A stretch of 5,082 nt of DNA from Pseudorhodobacter antarcticus (GTDB lineage Bacteria; Pseudomonadota; Alphaproteobacteria; Rhodobacterales; Rhodobacteraceae). The notes beneath the pieces are model-generated. The model was given only the letters and a program-made list of their open reading frames with translations. It was not told the DNA's origin and ran no database searches. Position 1 is the first letter of the stretch. Each line of letters begins with the position of its first letter. A program made the translations under genes and the position numbers. Where the stretch lies: assembly GCA_945860375.1 (NCBI GenBank), contig CAMAQR010000136.1:1-5082 (forward strand), in the 5' to 3' direction. Shown here one piece after another: positions 1-5,082 of this stretch.

Positions 1-1
1 T

Positions 2-106
2 TGGTATAACAATCGTCGCCTGCTCGGCCCTATCGGATACATCACCCCCGCAGAAGCAGAGGAGGCGTTCTATGCAAACCTGAACACAATCGATATGGTC
101 GCCTAG
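2..106 (+). CDS. IS3-family transposase (OrfB/integrase), C-terminal fragment
   Basis: An open frame enters from the left edge and reads WYNNRRLLGPIGYITPAEAE, then about 14 more residues to a TAG stop at 104-106. The WYN-x-RR-LxGPIGYxxPAEAE pattern is the usual C-terminus of IS3-family OrfB (DDE integrase core, rve), where it follows the catalytic glutamate. The DDE residues themselves lie outside the window, so I cannot say whether the transposase is intact. The short gap from the stop to the terminal repeat (about 16 bp) is normal for this family. The gene belongs to the mobile element and has no functional link to the nar genes. Confidence 0.85.
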   Translation, partial: WYNNRRLLGPIGYITPAEAEEAFYANLNTIDMVA

Positions 107-122
107 TCGTTGAACAAATCAC

Positions 123-147
123 CCTCCGATAAACCCGGGGCGGTTCA
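123..147 (+). repeat. IS3-family right terminal inverted repeat
   Basis: Read on the minus strand, the repeat starts TGAACCGCCCCGGGTTTATC. The sequence terminates in ...GGTTCA at 147 on the plus strand, consistent with the TG...CA ends of IS3-family elements. The left partner is outside the window. The inner boundary of the repeat is approximate. Confidence 0.7.
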
Positions 148-283
148 CATTGGCCATCTTGATGAACAGATCGCGCAGATAGGCGTAGGGCTCGACGCCG
201 TTCATTTTGCAGGTGCCGATCAGGCTGGCGAAGCGGGCCCAGTTCCGGCCGCCCTCATCATGCCCCGCAAAGAGAGTATTCAT
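148..283 (-). pseudogene. IS66-family transposase (TnpC) remnant, C-terminal part
   Basis: The minus-strand translation gives NTLFAGHDEGGRNWARFASL followed by IGTCKMNGVEPYAYLRDLFI and KMAN. This is the conserved C-terminal block of IS66-family TnpC (RKN-LFAG-xxGG-xxWA-xxSLIxTCKxNGVxPxAYL-xD). The usual continuation after MAN (GHP...IDELLPW) is missing: the frame crosses into the IS3 terminal repeat at 148 and runs to a stop at 119-121. Upstream of the NTLFAG block the frame stops resembling IS66, and the catalytic DDE core is absent. It is therefore a fragment of roughly 45 codons, disrupted on one side by the IS3 element and truncated on the other. It is not expected to encode a working protein. 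Confidence 0.8.
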
Positions 284-361
284 TAAGGCGAGTGTGACGC
301 CCACAAGAAACCCTTGACGCGATTGGCGCCTTCGCCGCAGAAACTTTCTTCCGCTGTGTAA
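284..361. other. Unassigned stretch between IS66 remnant and nnrU-like fragment
   Basis: I recognise no gene, RNA or repeat here. A minus-strand frame across it reads NYTAEESFCGEGANRVKGFL, but I cannot match this to any family. In the frame of the nnrU-like fragment there is a TAA at 359-361, so that gene does not extend into this stretch. It is probably a rearranged remnant of another mobile element or of flanking DNA. Confidence 0.4.
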
Positions 362-523
362 TTGGACACGTGGCAGAAGCTGCGCCGCGAAGTCGCCAGC
401 ACACCACTTTGGCCGCCATCCCTGACCGGCGACGACGCCTTGCGTCTGGTTGCGGGCCTTGTGCTTAATGCCGCGCTGATCTGGCTGCACCCGGCTGTGA
501 TCGGCGTCAGCCCGTTGCCATGA
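362..523 (+). pseudogene. NnrU-like membrane protein, 5'-truncated C-terminal fragment
   Basis: The frame after the TAA at 359-361 runs 53 codons to TGA at 521-523. It contains the hydrophobic segment DDALRLVAGLVLNAALIW followed by LHPAVIGVSPLP at the very end. A last transmembrane helix followed by a short (L)HP-x-x-x-GVSPL tail is, from memory, how NnrU-family proteins (Pfam NnrU; NO/denitrification-associated in Rhodobacter, related to plant zeta-carotene isomerase) finish. Full-length members are several times longer with several membrane helices, so the rest of the gene was lost at or before about 361, next to the insertion-sequence remnants. No ATG with a ribosome site opens this frame. 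The context next to nar genes fits. The identification rests on a short tail and is moderate; the coding nature of the frame is itself inferred. Confidence 0.5.
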
Positions 524-526
524 GCG

Positions 527-1225
527 TCAGGTCGAAAAATCGTCAATCAGCGGATTTGGCTTGGCAAACCGTTCCAGGTCAATCTGATCATTTATATTGA
601 TCCGTGTGCCCTCGACTGACACACCATAAGGCAGCAACCCCTTGAACGCGCGGCTCAGGTTCTCGGGCGTCATCCCAAGTACGGATGCCAGCCTGCGCTT
701 TTCGAAGTCCAGATCAAAGGCCGCACGGCCACCGGCGCGCTTCTGCTGCCGCAAAAGATAGTTCGCCAACCGTTCAAGCGAGGTTCGCAGCTTGACGTCC
801 TTTTGCGACTTGATGACCGAGCGATAGCATTGCGCAAGCTCTGTCACGATCACACGTGCAAAGTTGCCGTCGACGTCGAAAATGGCACGCACTTCCTGAC
901 TGGGGATCAGGACAATTCGGCTTTTCTCCAGTGTTCGCGCCGACATCAGATAGGGGGCGTTCTTGATCGTGGCTGCAAGGATAAAGGTCGAAATCGGCCG
1001 CACAGTGGCGAGGCTGGTTTCGCGCCCGTTCCATTGCGAGAACAGATCGACCGATCCCGACAGGACGACGTGCAGGAAGTCACTCGGTTCGCCCTCGCTG
1101 ATCAATTCGATCTGCGGGGGGAAGTTTTGCACGTAAGCTCCCCGCATCAGCGCAAGGAAATTCTCAACTGTCATTCCTGAAAACAGGCCAAGTGCCCTAA
1201 CTTCGGGGTAATGCAGTTCTGGCAT
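527..1225 (-). CDS. narR: Crp/Fnr-family transcriptional regulator, NarR-like
   Basis: This 232-residue protein has the Crp/Fnr layout: an N-terminal cyclic-nucleotide-type beta-roll (about residues 12-120, with the EGEPSDFLHVVLSGSVDLFS signature near 44-63), a dimerisation helix (about 122-160) and a C-terminal winged helix-turn-helix (about 174-212). The recognition helix reads TPENLSRAFKGL, keeping E188, S191 and R192, the FNR-type contacts for TTGAT/C half sites. The only cysteine is C133, so an FNR-type 4Fe-4S cluster is not possible. Divergent transcription from narK matches Paracoccus narR, whose product lacks the cluster and activates narKGHJI with nitrate or nitrite; Dnr/NnrR-type relatives are alternatives. 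The start is ATG 1223-1225 because AGGGAG lies 7 bases upstream; the frame stays open to ATG 1261 and TTG 1282, but those lack a good ribosome site and would run through an operator. Its stop is 3 bp from the stop of the convergent nnrU-like fragment. Confidence 0.85.
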   Translation of the reverse strand: MPELHYPEVRALGLFSGMTVENFLALMRGAYVQNFPPQIELISEGEPSDFLHVVLSGSVDLFSQWNGRETSLATVRPISTFILAATIKNAPYLMSARTLEKSRIVLIPSQEVRAIFDVDGNFARVIVTELAQCYRSVIKSQKDVKLRTSLERLANYLLRQQKRAGGRAAFDLDFEKRRLASVLGMTPENLSRAFKGLLPYGVSVEGTRININDQIDLERFAKPNPLIDDFST

Positions 1226-1232
1226 CGCTGCA

Positions 1233-1238
1233 CTCCCT
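1233..1238 (-). promoter_or_regulatory. Ribosome binding site deciding the start of the regulator
   Basis: On the minus strand the sequence reads AGGGAG, then 7 bases (TGCAGCG), then ATG. Neither upstream in-frame start (ATG 1259-1261, TTG 1280-1282) has a comparable site. This supports the 232-residue form. Confidence 0.75.
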
Positions 1239-1268
1239 TGTTGGTCGACGCCAGCATCCATTCGACGC

Positions 1269-1282
1269 TTGATATTTGTCAA
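1269..1282. promoter_or_regulatory. FNR/NarR-type operator near the regulator gene
   Basis: The sequence TTGATATTTGTCAA fits TTGAT-N4-GTCAA, with both half sites intact for the E-SR recognition helix of Crp/Fnr proteins. It lies about 44 bases upstream of the chosen regulator start. It also contains TTGACA on the minus strand, a consensus-like -35, so binding here could autoregulate narR. The direction of the effect is not visible from sequence. Confidence 0.65.
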
Positions 1283-1381
1283 GCGATGAATTGATCAGCG
1301 CCGTATTGTACTTGACCAAGCCTGCGCGCGCAGATGACAATTTCCGATAACTCATTTATTTCGCAGCATATTTTGAGAGAT

Positions 1382-1395
1382 GTGATCTAGATCAA
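1382..1395. promoter_or_regulatory. FNR/NarR-type operator of the narK promoter
   Basis: The sequence GTGATCTAGATCAA differs from TTGAT-N4-ATCAA at one base, and its core TGATCTAGATCA is a perfect palindrome. The centre is at 1388.5, 90 bases before the narK ATG. If it acts as a class II activator site (centre at -41.5), transcription would start near 1430, leaving a leader of about 50 bases. No good -10 hexamer is visible there, as is common for activator-dependent promoters. In Paracoccus the nar operon needs both an FNR protein and NarR, so either could use this site. Confidence 0.75.
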
Positions 1396-1464
1396 ACTCT
1401 TTGGGCCGCCTTGGCCGCAGGTCTGGTGCCAATCCCCGCCTTGGGGTGATCACACCATTCCTGC

Positions 1465-1470
1465 CGGAGG
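1465..1470 (+). promoter_or_regulatory. Ribosome binding site deciding the narK start
   Basis: The sequence CGGAGG ends 8 bases before ATG 1479-1481. It supports this ATG over the in-frame TTG at 1401, which lies only 5 bases past the FNR-type box and has no ribosome site. Confidence 0.8.
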
Positions 1471-1478
1471 TCCCTGCC

Positions 1479-4205
1479 ATGCAGTCCCACGCCACTGCCT
1501 CGCGCGCCGATCAGAACCGCGCGCTGGGCCTGAGTACCATCGCCTTTACTGCCTGTTTCGCGGTCTGGACGATTTTTTCCATCATCGGCGTCGCCATCAA
1601 GGGCGAACTGGGCCTGAACGATACCCAGTTCGGTCTTCTGGTCGCCACGCCGATCCTGACAGGGTCACTGACCCGTATTTTCCTTGGCGTCTGGACCGAG
1701 AAATACGGCGGACGGCTGGTGTTCTCGACACAGATGATTCTTGCGGCTTTGGCCACATGGGCCCTGACCTTCGCCGACACCTACATCATGTATCTGGTCG
1801 CGGCACTGGGCGTCGGCCTTGCTGGCGGGTCTTTCATCATCGGCGTCGCCTATGTCAGCCGCTGGTACGACGCGGGCCATCAGGGCACCGCACTTGGCAT
1901 CTTCGGGGCTGGCAACGTTGGTGCTGCGGTGACCAAGTTCGTGGCGCCGTTCGTGATGGTGGCCTATGGCTGGCATGGTGTGGCGAACGCCTGGGCGGCG
2001 GCTCTTGCGCTGATGGGCGTGATCTTCTTCGTCTTCGCCAAGGACGATCCGGCGCTGGTCGAGCGGCGCCGGACGGGGGCAAAGGCCCCCGGATTTTCCC
2101 AGCAGTTCGCTCCGCTGAAGAACCTGCAGGTCTGGCGCTTCTCGATGTACTATTTCTTCGTCTTTGGCGCCTTCGTGGCGCTGGCGCTGTGGCTGCCGCA
2201 TTACCTGATCGACGTCTATGGCGTCGATGTGCGTGCGGCGGGCATGGCGGCAGCCTCGTTCAGCCTCTCGGCCTCGCTGTTCCGCGCCTATGGCGGGCAT
2301 CTGTCCGACAAGTTCGGCGCACGGTCAGTCATGTACTGGACCTTTGGCTTTTCCATGCTGTTCCTGTTCATGCTGTCCTACCCGCCGACTGATTATGTCA
2401 TCCAGGGCAAGGACGGCGTCATCGCCTTTTCGACCAGCATGGGCCTGTGGCCCTTCATCGCCACGCTGTTTGCGCTTGGCTTTTTCATGAGCCTGGGCAA
2501 GGCGGCGGTGTTCAAGCATATCCCGGTCTATTACCCCAATCATGTGGGCTCGGTTGGTGGCCTTGTCGGTATGATCGGTGGACTTGGCGGCTTTGTCCTT
2601 CCTATCGCCTTTGGCGCTTTACTGGACCTGACGGGCATCTACACTTCGTGCTTTGCACTGCTGTTCGTGCTGGTCGCCATCGCGCTGAGCTGGATGCATC
2701 TGTCCGTCCGGGCAATGGAGCGCGCGGCACATGGCGAAGCTTTGGACCGGTTGCCGCAACTGCCCGAGATGCAGGCGATCCACCATCCCGAGCGCACAGC
2801 CATGCCCCGCGTCTTGCAGGACTGGCATCCGGAAGAGGCGACCTTCTGGGCCAACAAGGGCCGGGCCGTCGCGCGGCGAAACCTTTGGCTCTCGATCCCG
2901 GCACTGCTTTTGGCGTTTTCGGTCTGGATGGTGTGGTCGATGGTTGTGGCCAAGCTGCCGCTGATCGGCTTCGCCTTCACCTCGGAACAATTGTTCTGGC
3001 TCGCCGCGCTGCCAGCCCTGTCGGGGGCGACACTTCGGATTTTCTACGGCTTCATGGTGCCGATCTTTGGTGGCCGACTTTGGACAACGCTGTCCACCGC
3101 CTCGCTGATGCTGCCTGCGATCGGCATCGGTTATGCCGTGCAGAACCCACAAACGCCCTATTTCATCTTTCTGGTTCTGGCACTGCTGTGCGGCCTTGGC
3201 GGGGCCAACTTCGCCTCTTCCATGGCCAACATCGGCTACTTCTTCCCCAAAGCCGAAAAGGGCAACGCGCTGGCGTTGAATGCCGGTTTGGGCAACCTGG
3301 GCGTCAGCGTCATGCAGTTTCTGGTGCCGCTGGTCATCACAGTGGGCGTGTTCGGCGCAATCGGCGGCGCGCCGCAGACCGTGGCGGAAACCGGCGCCAG
3401 CCTGTGGATACAGAATGCGGGCTTTATCTGGGTGCCGTTCATCCTGATCTCGACCGTGGCTGCTTGGTTGGGCATGAATGACATCGCAGACGCGAAGGCC
3501 AGCTTTGCCCAACAATCGGTGATCTTCAGGCGGACACATAATTGGCTGATGTGCATCCTGTATATCGGTACTTTCGGCAGCTTCATCGGCTATTCGGCGG
3601 GCTTCCCGTTGCTTAGCCGGATCGCATTTCCCGATATCAACGCGCTGCAGTACGTCTTCCTCGGACCGCTGGTCGGTGCGCTTTCCCGTGCAGGCACGGG
3701 CTGGGTTTCCGACAAGTTCGGTGGCGGGCGGGTGACGTTTTGGGTCTTTTTGGGCATGATCGCGTCTGTGTTCGGTGTGATCTTGTCCCTTCAGGCGGGC
3801 AGCTTCGCTGGGTTCTTTGCGGGCTTCATGGCGCTGTTCTTCTTCACCGGGGTCGGCAATGCGTCCACCTTCCAGATGATCCCGGTCATCATGGGCCGTG
3901 AAGTGCCGCGTCTGATGCCAAAGCTGACCGACGCTGACCGCGCCCGCCAGATCGCCATGGAATCGGGCGGCATTGTCGCCTTCACCAGCGCCATCGGGGC
4001 TTATGGCGGCTTCTTTATCCCCAAGGCCTATGGATCGTCGATCGCCATGACGGGCAGCCCGATCGGTGCGCTGTGGCTGTTTCTGATCTTTTACGTGCTG
4101 TGCCTTGCAATCACTTGGGCCGTCTACACGCGCCCCGGCGGACTGCTGCACGATATCGAGCGCGGCCGTGCCCCTTCGGGCTCCACTGCCCACCCTGCAG
4201 AATAA
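1479..4205 (+). CDS. narK: NarK1-NarK2 fusion nitrate/nitrite transporter
   Basis: This 908-residue inner-membrane protein is twice the usual NarK length (E. coli NarK has 463) and contains two complete major-facilitator units. Unit 1 spans about 19-410 and unit 2 about 468-883, each with about 12 hydrophobic helices, joined by a polar, probably cytoplasmic linker (about 411-466). Each unit keeps the substrate arginines of helices 2 and 8 (R89 and R305 in E. coli NarK): R66 (LTRIFLG) and R269 (LFRAYGG) in unit 1, R520 (LRIFYG) and R737 (LSRAGTG) in unit 2. Glycine-rich nitrate signatures are present in both (about 109-130 and 334-372; about 569-606 and 787-846). In Paracoccus the same fusion has a NarK1 half (nitrate/proton symport) and a NarK2 half (nitrate/nitrite antiport), and the order here looks the same. 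It starts at ATG 1479 after GGAGG and lies 15 bp before narG, so they should be co-transcribed. No frameshift or missing key residue was seen. Confidence 0.95.
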   Translation: MQSHATASRADQNRALGLSTIAFTACFAVWTIFSIIGVAIKGELGLNDTQFGLLVATPILTGSLTRIFLGVWTEKYGGRLVFSTQMILAALATWALTFADTYIMYLVAALGVGLAGGSFIIGVAYVSRWYDAGHQGTALGIFGAGNVGAAVTKFVAPFVMVAYGWHGVANAWAAALALMGVIFFVFAKDDPALVERRRTGAKAPGFSQQFAPLKNLQVWRFSMYYFFVFGAFVALALWLPHYLIDVYGVDVRAAGMAAASFSLSASLFRAYGGHLSDKFGARSVMYWTFGFSMLFLFMLSYPPTDYVIQGKDGVIAFSTSMGLWPFIATLFALGFFMSLGKAAVFKHIPVYYPNHVGSVGGLVGMIGGLGGFVLPIAFGALLDLTGIYTSCFALLFVLVAIALSWMHLSVRAMERAAHGEALDRLPQLPEMQAIHHPERTAMPRVLQDWHPEEATFWANKGRAVARRNLWLSIPALLLAFSVWMVWSMVVAKLPLIGFAFTSEQLFWLAALPALSGATLRIFYGFMVPIFGGRLWTTLSTASLMLPAIGIGYAVQNPQTPYFIFLVLALLCGLGGANFASSMANIGYFFPKAEKGNALALNAGLGNLGVSVMQFLVPLVITVGVFGAIGGAPQTVAETGASLWIQNAGFIWVPFILISTVAAWLGMNDIADAKASFAQQSVIFRRTHNWLMCILYIGTFGSFIGYSAGFPLLSRIAFPDINALQYVFLGPLVGALSRAGTGWVSDKFGGGRVTFWVFLGMIASVFGVILSLQAGSFAGFFAGFMALFFFTGVGNASTFQMIPVIMGREVPRLMPKLTDADRARQIAMESGGIVAFTSAIGAYGGFFIPKAYGSSIAMTGSPIGALWLFLIFYVLCLAITWAVYTRPGGLLHDIERGRAPSGSTAHPAE

Positions 4206-4213
4206 CGAAAGGA
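4206..4213 (+). promoter_or_regulatory. Ribosome binding site of narG
   Basis: The sequence GAAAGGA lies in the short narK-narG gap, with about 7-8 bases before ATG 4221. No terminator or separate promoter is visible in the 15-bp gap, which supports co-transcription with narK. Confidence 0.65.
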
Positions 4214-4220
4214 CGCCGCG

Positions 4221-5082
4221 ATGAGCCACCTGCTCGACAGACTGAACTTCTTCCATAGCAAAGAGCTTGAGCAATTCTCGGACGGCTGGGGTCAGACCAC
4301 GCGCGAGAACCGCGATTGGGAAGACGTCTACAGAAACCGCTGGCGGCATGACAAGATTGTGCGCTCAACCCACGGTGTGAACTGTACCGGATCCTGTTCG
4401 TGGAAAATCTATGTCAAATCCGGCATCGTGACATGGGAAACCCAGCAGACCGACTATCCGCGCACCCGGGCGGGTCTGCCGAACCACGAGCCGCGCGGCT
4501 GTGCGCGGGGGGCGTCCTACAGCTGGTATCTCTATTCCGCCAACCGCGTGAAGAACCCGCTGATCCGTGGCGCTCTGATGCGGGCCTGGCGCAAGATGCG
4601 GCCCACCATGACGCCGGTGGCCGCCTGGGCCGCGATCCAGAACGATCCGGCCTTGCGTGCCAGCTATACCAAGACACGCGGCAAGGGTGGGTTCGTGCGC
4701 GCCACTTGGGACGAGGCGACCGAAATCATCGCGGCGGCCAACGCCTACACCGCCAAGACCTATGGCCCCGACCGGGTGTTCGGCTTCTCACCGATTCCGG
4801 CCATGTCGATGGTCAGCTATGCCGCAGGTTCGCGCTATCTGTCGCTTCTCGGCGGCACCGGCATGTCCTTCTACGACTGGTCTTGCGACCTGCCGCCCGC
4901 CAGACCGCAGACCTGGGGCGAACAGTCCGACGTGCCGGAATCGGCCGATTGGTATAACGCGGGCTTCCTGATGCTCTGGGGCTCAAACGTACCGCAGACC
5001 CGGACGCCCGACGCCCATTTCTATACCGAAGTGCGGTATCGCGGCACCAAATCCGCAGTGGTCAGCCCCGACTATTCCGAAG
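4221..5082 (+). CDS. narG: Respiratory nitrate reductase alpha subunit NarG, N-terminal part (cut by window edge)
   Basis: NarG is the catalytic subunit of membrane-bound NarGHI. It reduces nitrate to nitrite at a Mo-bis-MGD centre on the cytoplasmic side, with electrons from quinol via NarI and NarH. The 287 codons present follow E. coli NarG closely. The FS0 cluster motif is H51, C55, C59 (in [11 protein letters not shown]) and C94 (in [13 protein letters not shown]). The conserved arginine two residues after the last cysteine is kept (R96). The molybdenum ligand is D223 in [18 protein letters not shown], equivalent to E. coli D222. The N-terminus ([11 protein letters not shown]...DGWGQ) resembles the vestigial twin-arginine leader of cytoplasmic NarG and has no functional RR motif, so the protein is not exported. 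About 1,240 residues are usual, so roughly three quarters lie beyond the window, presumably followed by narHJI. The start at 4221 is set by the GAAAGGA site and alignment of the N-terminus to E. coli NarG. Confidence 0.97.
   Translation, partial: MSHLLDRLNFFHSKELEQFSDGWGQTTRENRDWEDVYRNRWRHDKIVRSTHGVNCTGSCSWKIYVKSGIVTWETQQTDYPRTRAGLPNHEPRGCARGASYSWYLYSANRVKNPLIRGALMRAWRKMRPTMTPVAAWAAIQNDPALRASYTKTRGKGGFVRATWDEATEIIAAANAYTAKTYGPDRVFGFSPIPAMSMVSYAAGSRYLSLLGGTGMSFYDWSCDLPPARPQTWGEQSDVPESADWYNAGFLMLWGSNVPQTRTPDAHFYTEVRYRGTKSAVVSPDYSE

Larger units (their letters stand above)
1..147 (+). mobile_element. Right end of an IS3-family insertion sequence (left part outside window)
   Basis: This segment holds the last 34 codons of an IS3-type transposase (stop at 104-106) followed by a terminal sequence. 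The reverse complement of 123-147 begins TGAACCGCCCCGGGTTTATC, which matches the TGAACCGCCCCGGGTTT-type inverted repeat I know from IS3-family elements. The end is placed at 147 because IS66-type coding similarity on the minus strand starts exactly at 148. Only the right end is visible, so the target duplication (usually 3-4 bp in this family) cannot be checked. The family call is firm; the subgroup is not determined. Confidence 0.8.
1226..1478. promoter_or_regulatory. Divergent narR-narK control region
   Basis: This 253-bp region between the two start codons contains two FNR/NarR-type palindromes (1269-1282 and 1382-1395). It also contains a relatively AT-rich stretch (about 1336-1380) and the two ribosome sites. 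Promoter-like elements are weak. On the plus strand TTGACC (1312-1317) and GACAAT (1336-1341) are 18 bases apart. On the minus strand TACAAT (1310-1305) could be a -10, and TTGACA (1282-1277) could be a -35 embedded in the regulator-proximal palindrome. I cannot choose among these by reading. No small gene or hairpin terminator is evident. Confidence 0.7.

Noticed and set aside
284..490. Minus-strand frame extending the IS66 fragment upstream to ATG 490
   Set aside because: The translation above the NTLFAG block is Arg/Gln-rich without IS66 features and is antisense to the nnrU-like frame. It looks like chance openness.
521..545. Possible bidirectional terminator between the convergent nnrU-like fragment and narR
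   Set aside because: The stops are only 3 bp apart, and no GC-rich inverted repeat with a T-run is visible.
803..1180. Plus-strand frame opposite the regulator
   Set aside because: The minus strand encodes a complete Crp/Fnr protein here, and the plus-strand translation has no recognisable features.
1291..1316. Additional operator from TTGATCAG (1291) or TTGACC (1312)
   Set aside because: Each has only one good half site; the matching ATCAA/GTCAA at the 4-base spacing is missing.
1401..1478. Open reading frame upstream of the narK ATG, starting at TTG 1401
   Set aside because: The frame is open but has no ribosome site and starts 5 bases after the FNR-type box. ATG 1479 has GGAGG at proper spacing and begins just before the first membrane helix.
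2447..3481. Second plus-strand frame (344 codons) inside narK
   Set aside because: It overlaps a clearly coding narK frame, is Arg/Gly/Pro-rich and shows no membrane or domain pattern.
2619..4349. Long minus-strand open frame (576 codons) opposite narK and the narG start
   Set aside because: It is rich in His, Arg, Gln and Asp and shows no domain. It mirrors the codon bias of narK on the other strand and is a typical high-GC shadow.

Overview
The window reads as part of an alphaproteobacterial denitrification locus, most likely from the Rhodobacterales (Paracoccus and relatives). The evidence is the GC-rich coding bias and the gene order: a Crp/Fnr-type regulator transcribed away from a double-length NarK transporter, followed directly by narG. 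That order, including the NarK1-NarK2 fusion, is the one described for the narR-narKGHJI region of Paracoccus pantotrophus/denitrificans.

Layout. Positions 1-147 are the 3' end of an IS3-family element: the last 34 codons of its transposase plus the right terminal inverted repeat. This element ends inside a degraded IS66-family transposase gene (minus strand, about 148-283). Positions 284-361 are unassigned. Positions 362-523 hold a short plus-strand frame that resembles the C-terminus of an NnrU-like membrane protein whose 5' part is gone. Ending 3 bp away on the opposite strand is an intact Crp/Fnr-family regulator (minus, 527-1225; narR-like). A 253-bp divergent intergenic region (1226-1478) carries two FNR/NarR-type palindromes. 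narK (plus, 1479-4205) encodes two complete 12-helix nitrate/nitrite transporters in one 908-residue chain. narG (plus, from 4221) encodes the nitrate reductase catalytic subunit and runs off the end of the window after 287 codons.

How the genes work together. The regulator is expected to bind the TTGAT-N4-ATCAA-type sites and switch on narK-narG and downstream genes under oxygen-limited, nitrate-containing conditions. It has no Fe-S ligand cysteines, so it probably responds to nitrate/nitrite or another signal rather than directly to oxygen. NarK brings in nitrate and exports nitrite, and NarG reduces nitrate at the cytoplasmic face of the membrane. The left end is a scar of successive insertion-sequence events next to this metabolic block.

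I see no evidence for a wholly new system. The most useful points for a second look are the transporter fusion with all four substrate-binding arginines kept, the nested IS junction, the truncated nnrU-like gene, and the start-site corrections that free the operator sites.
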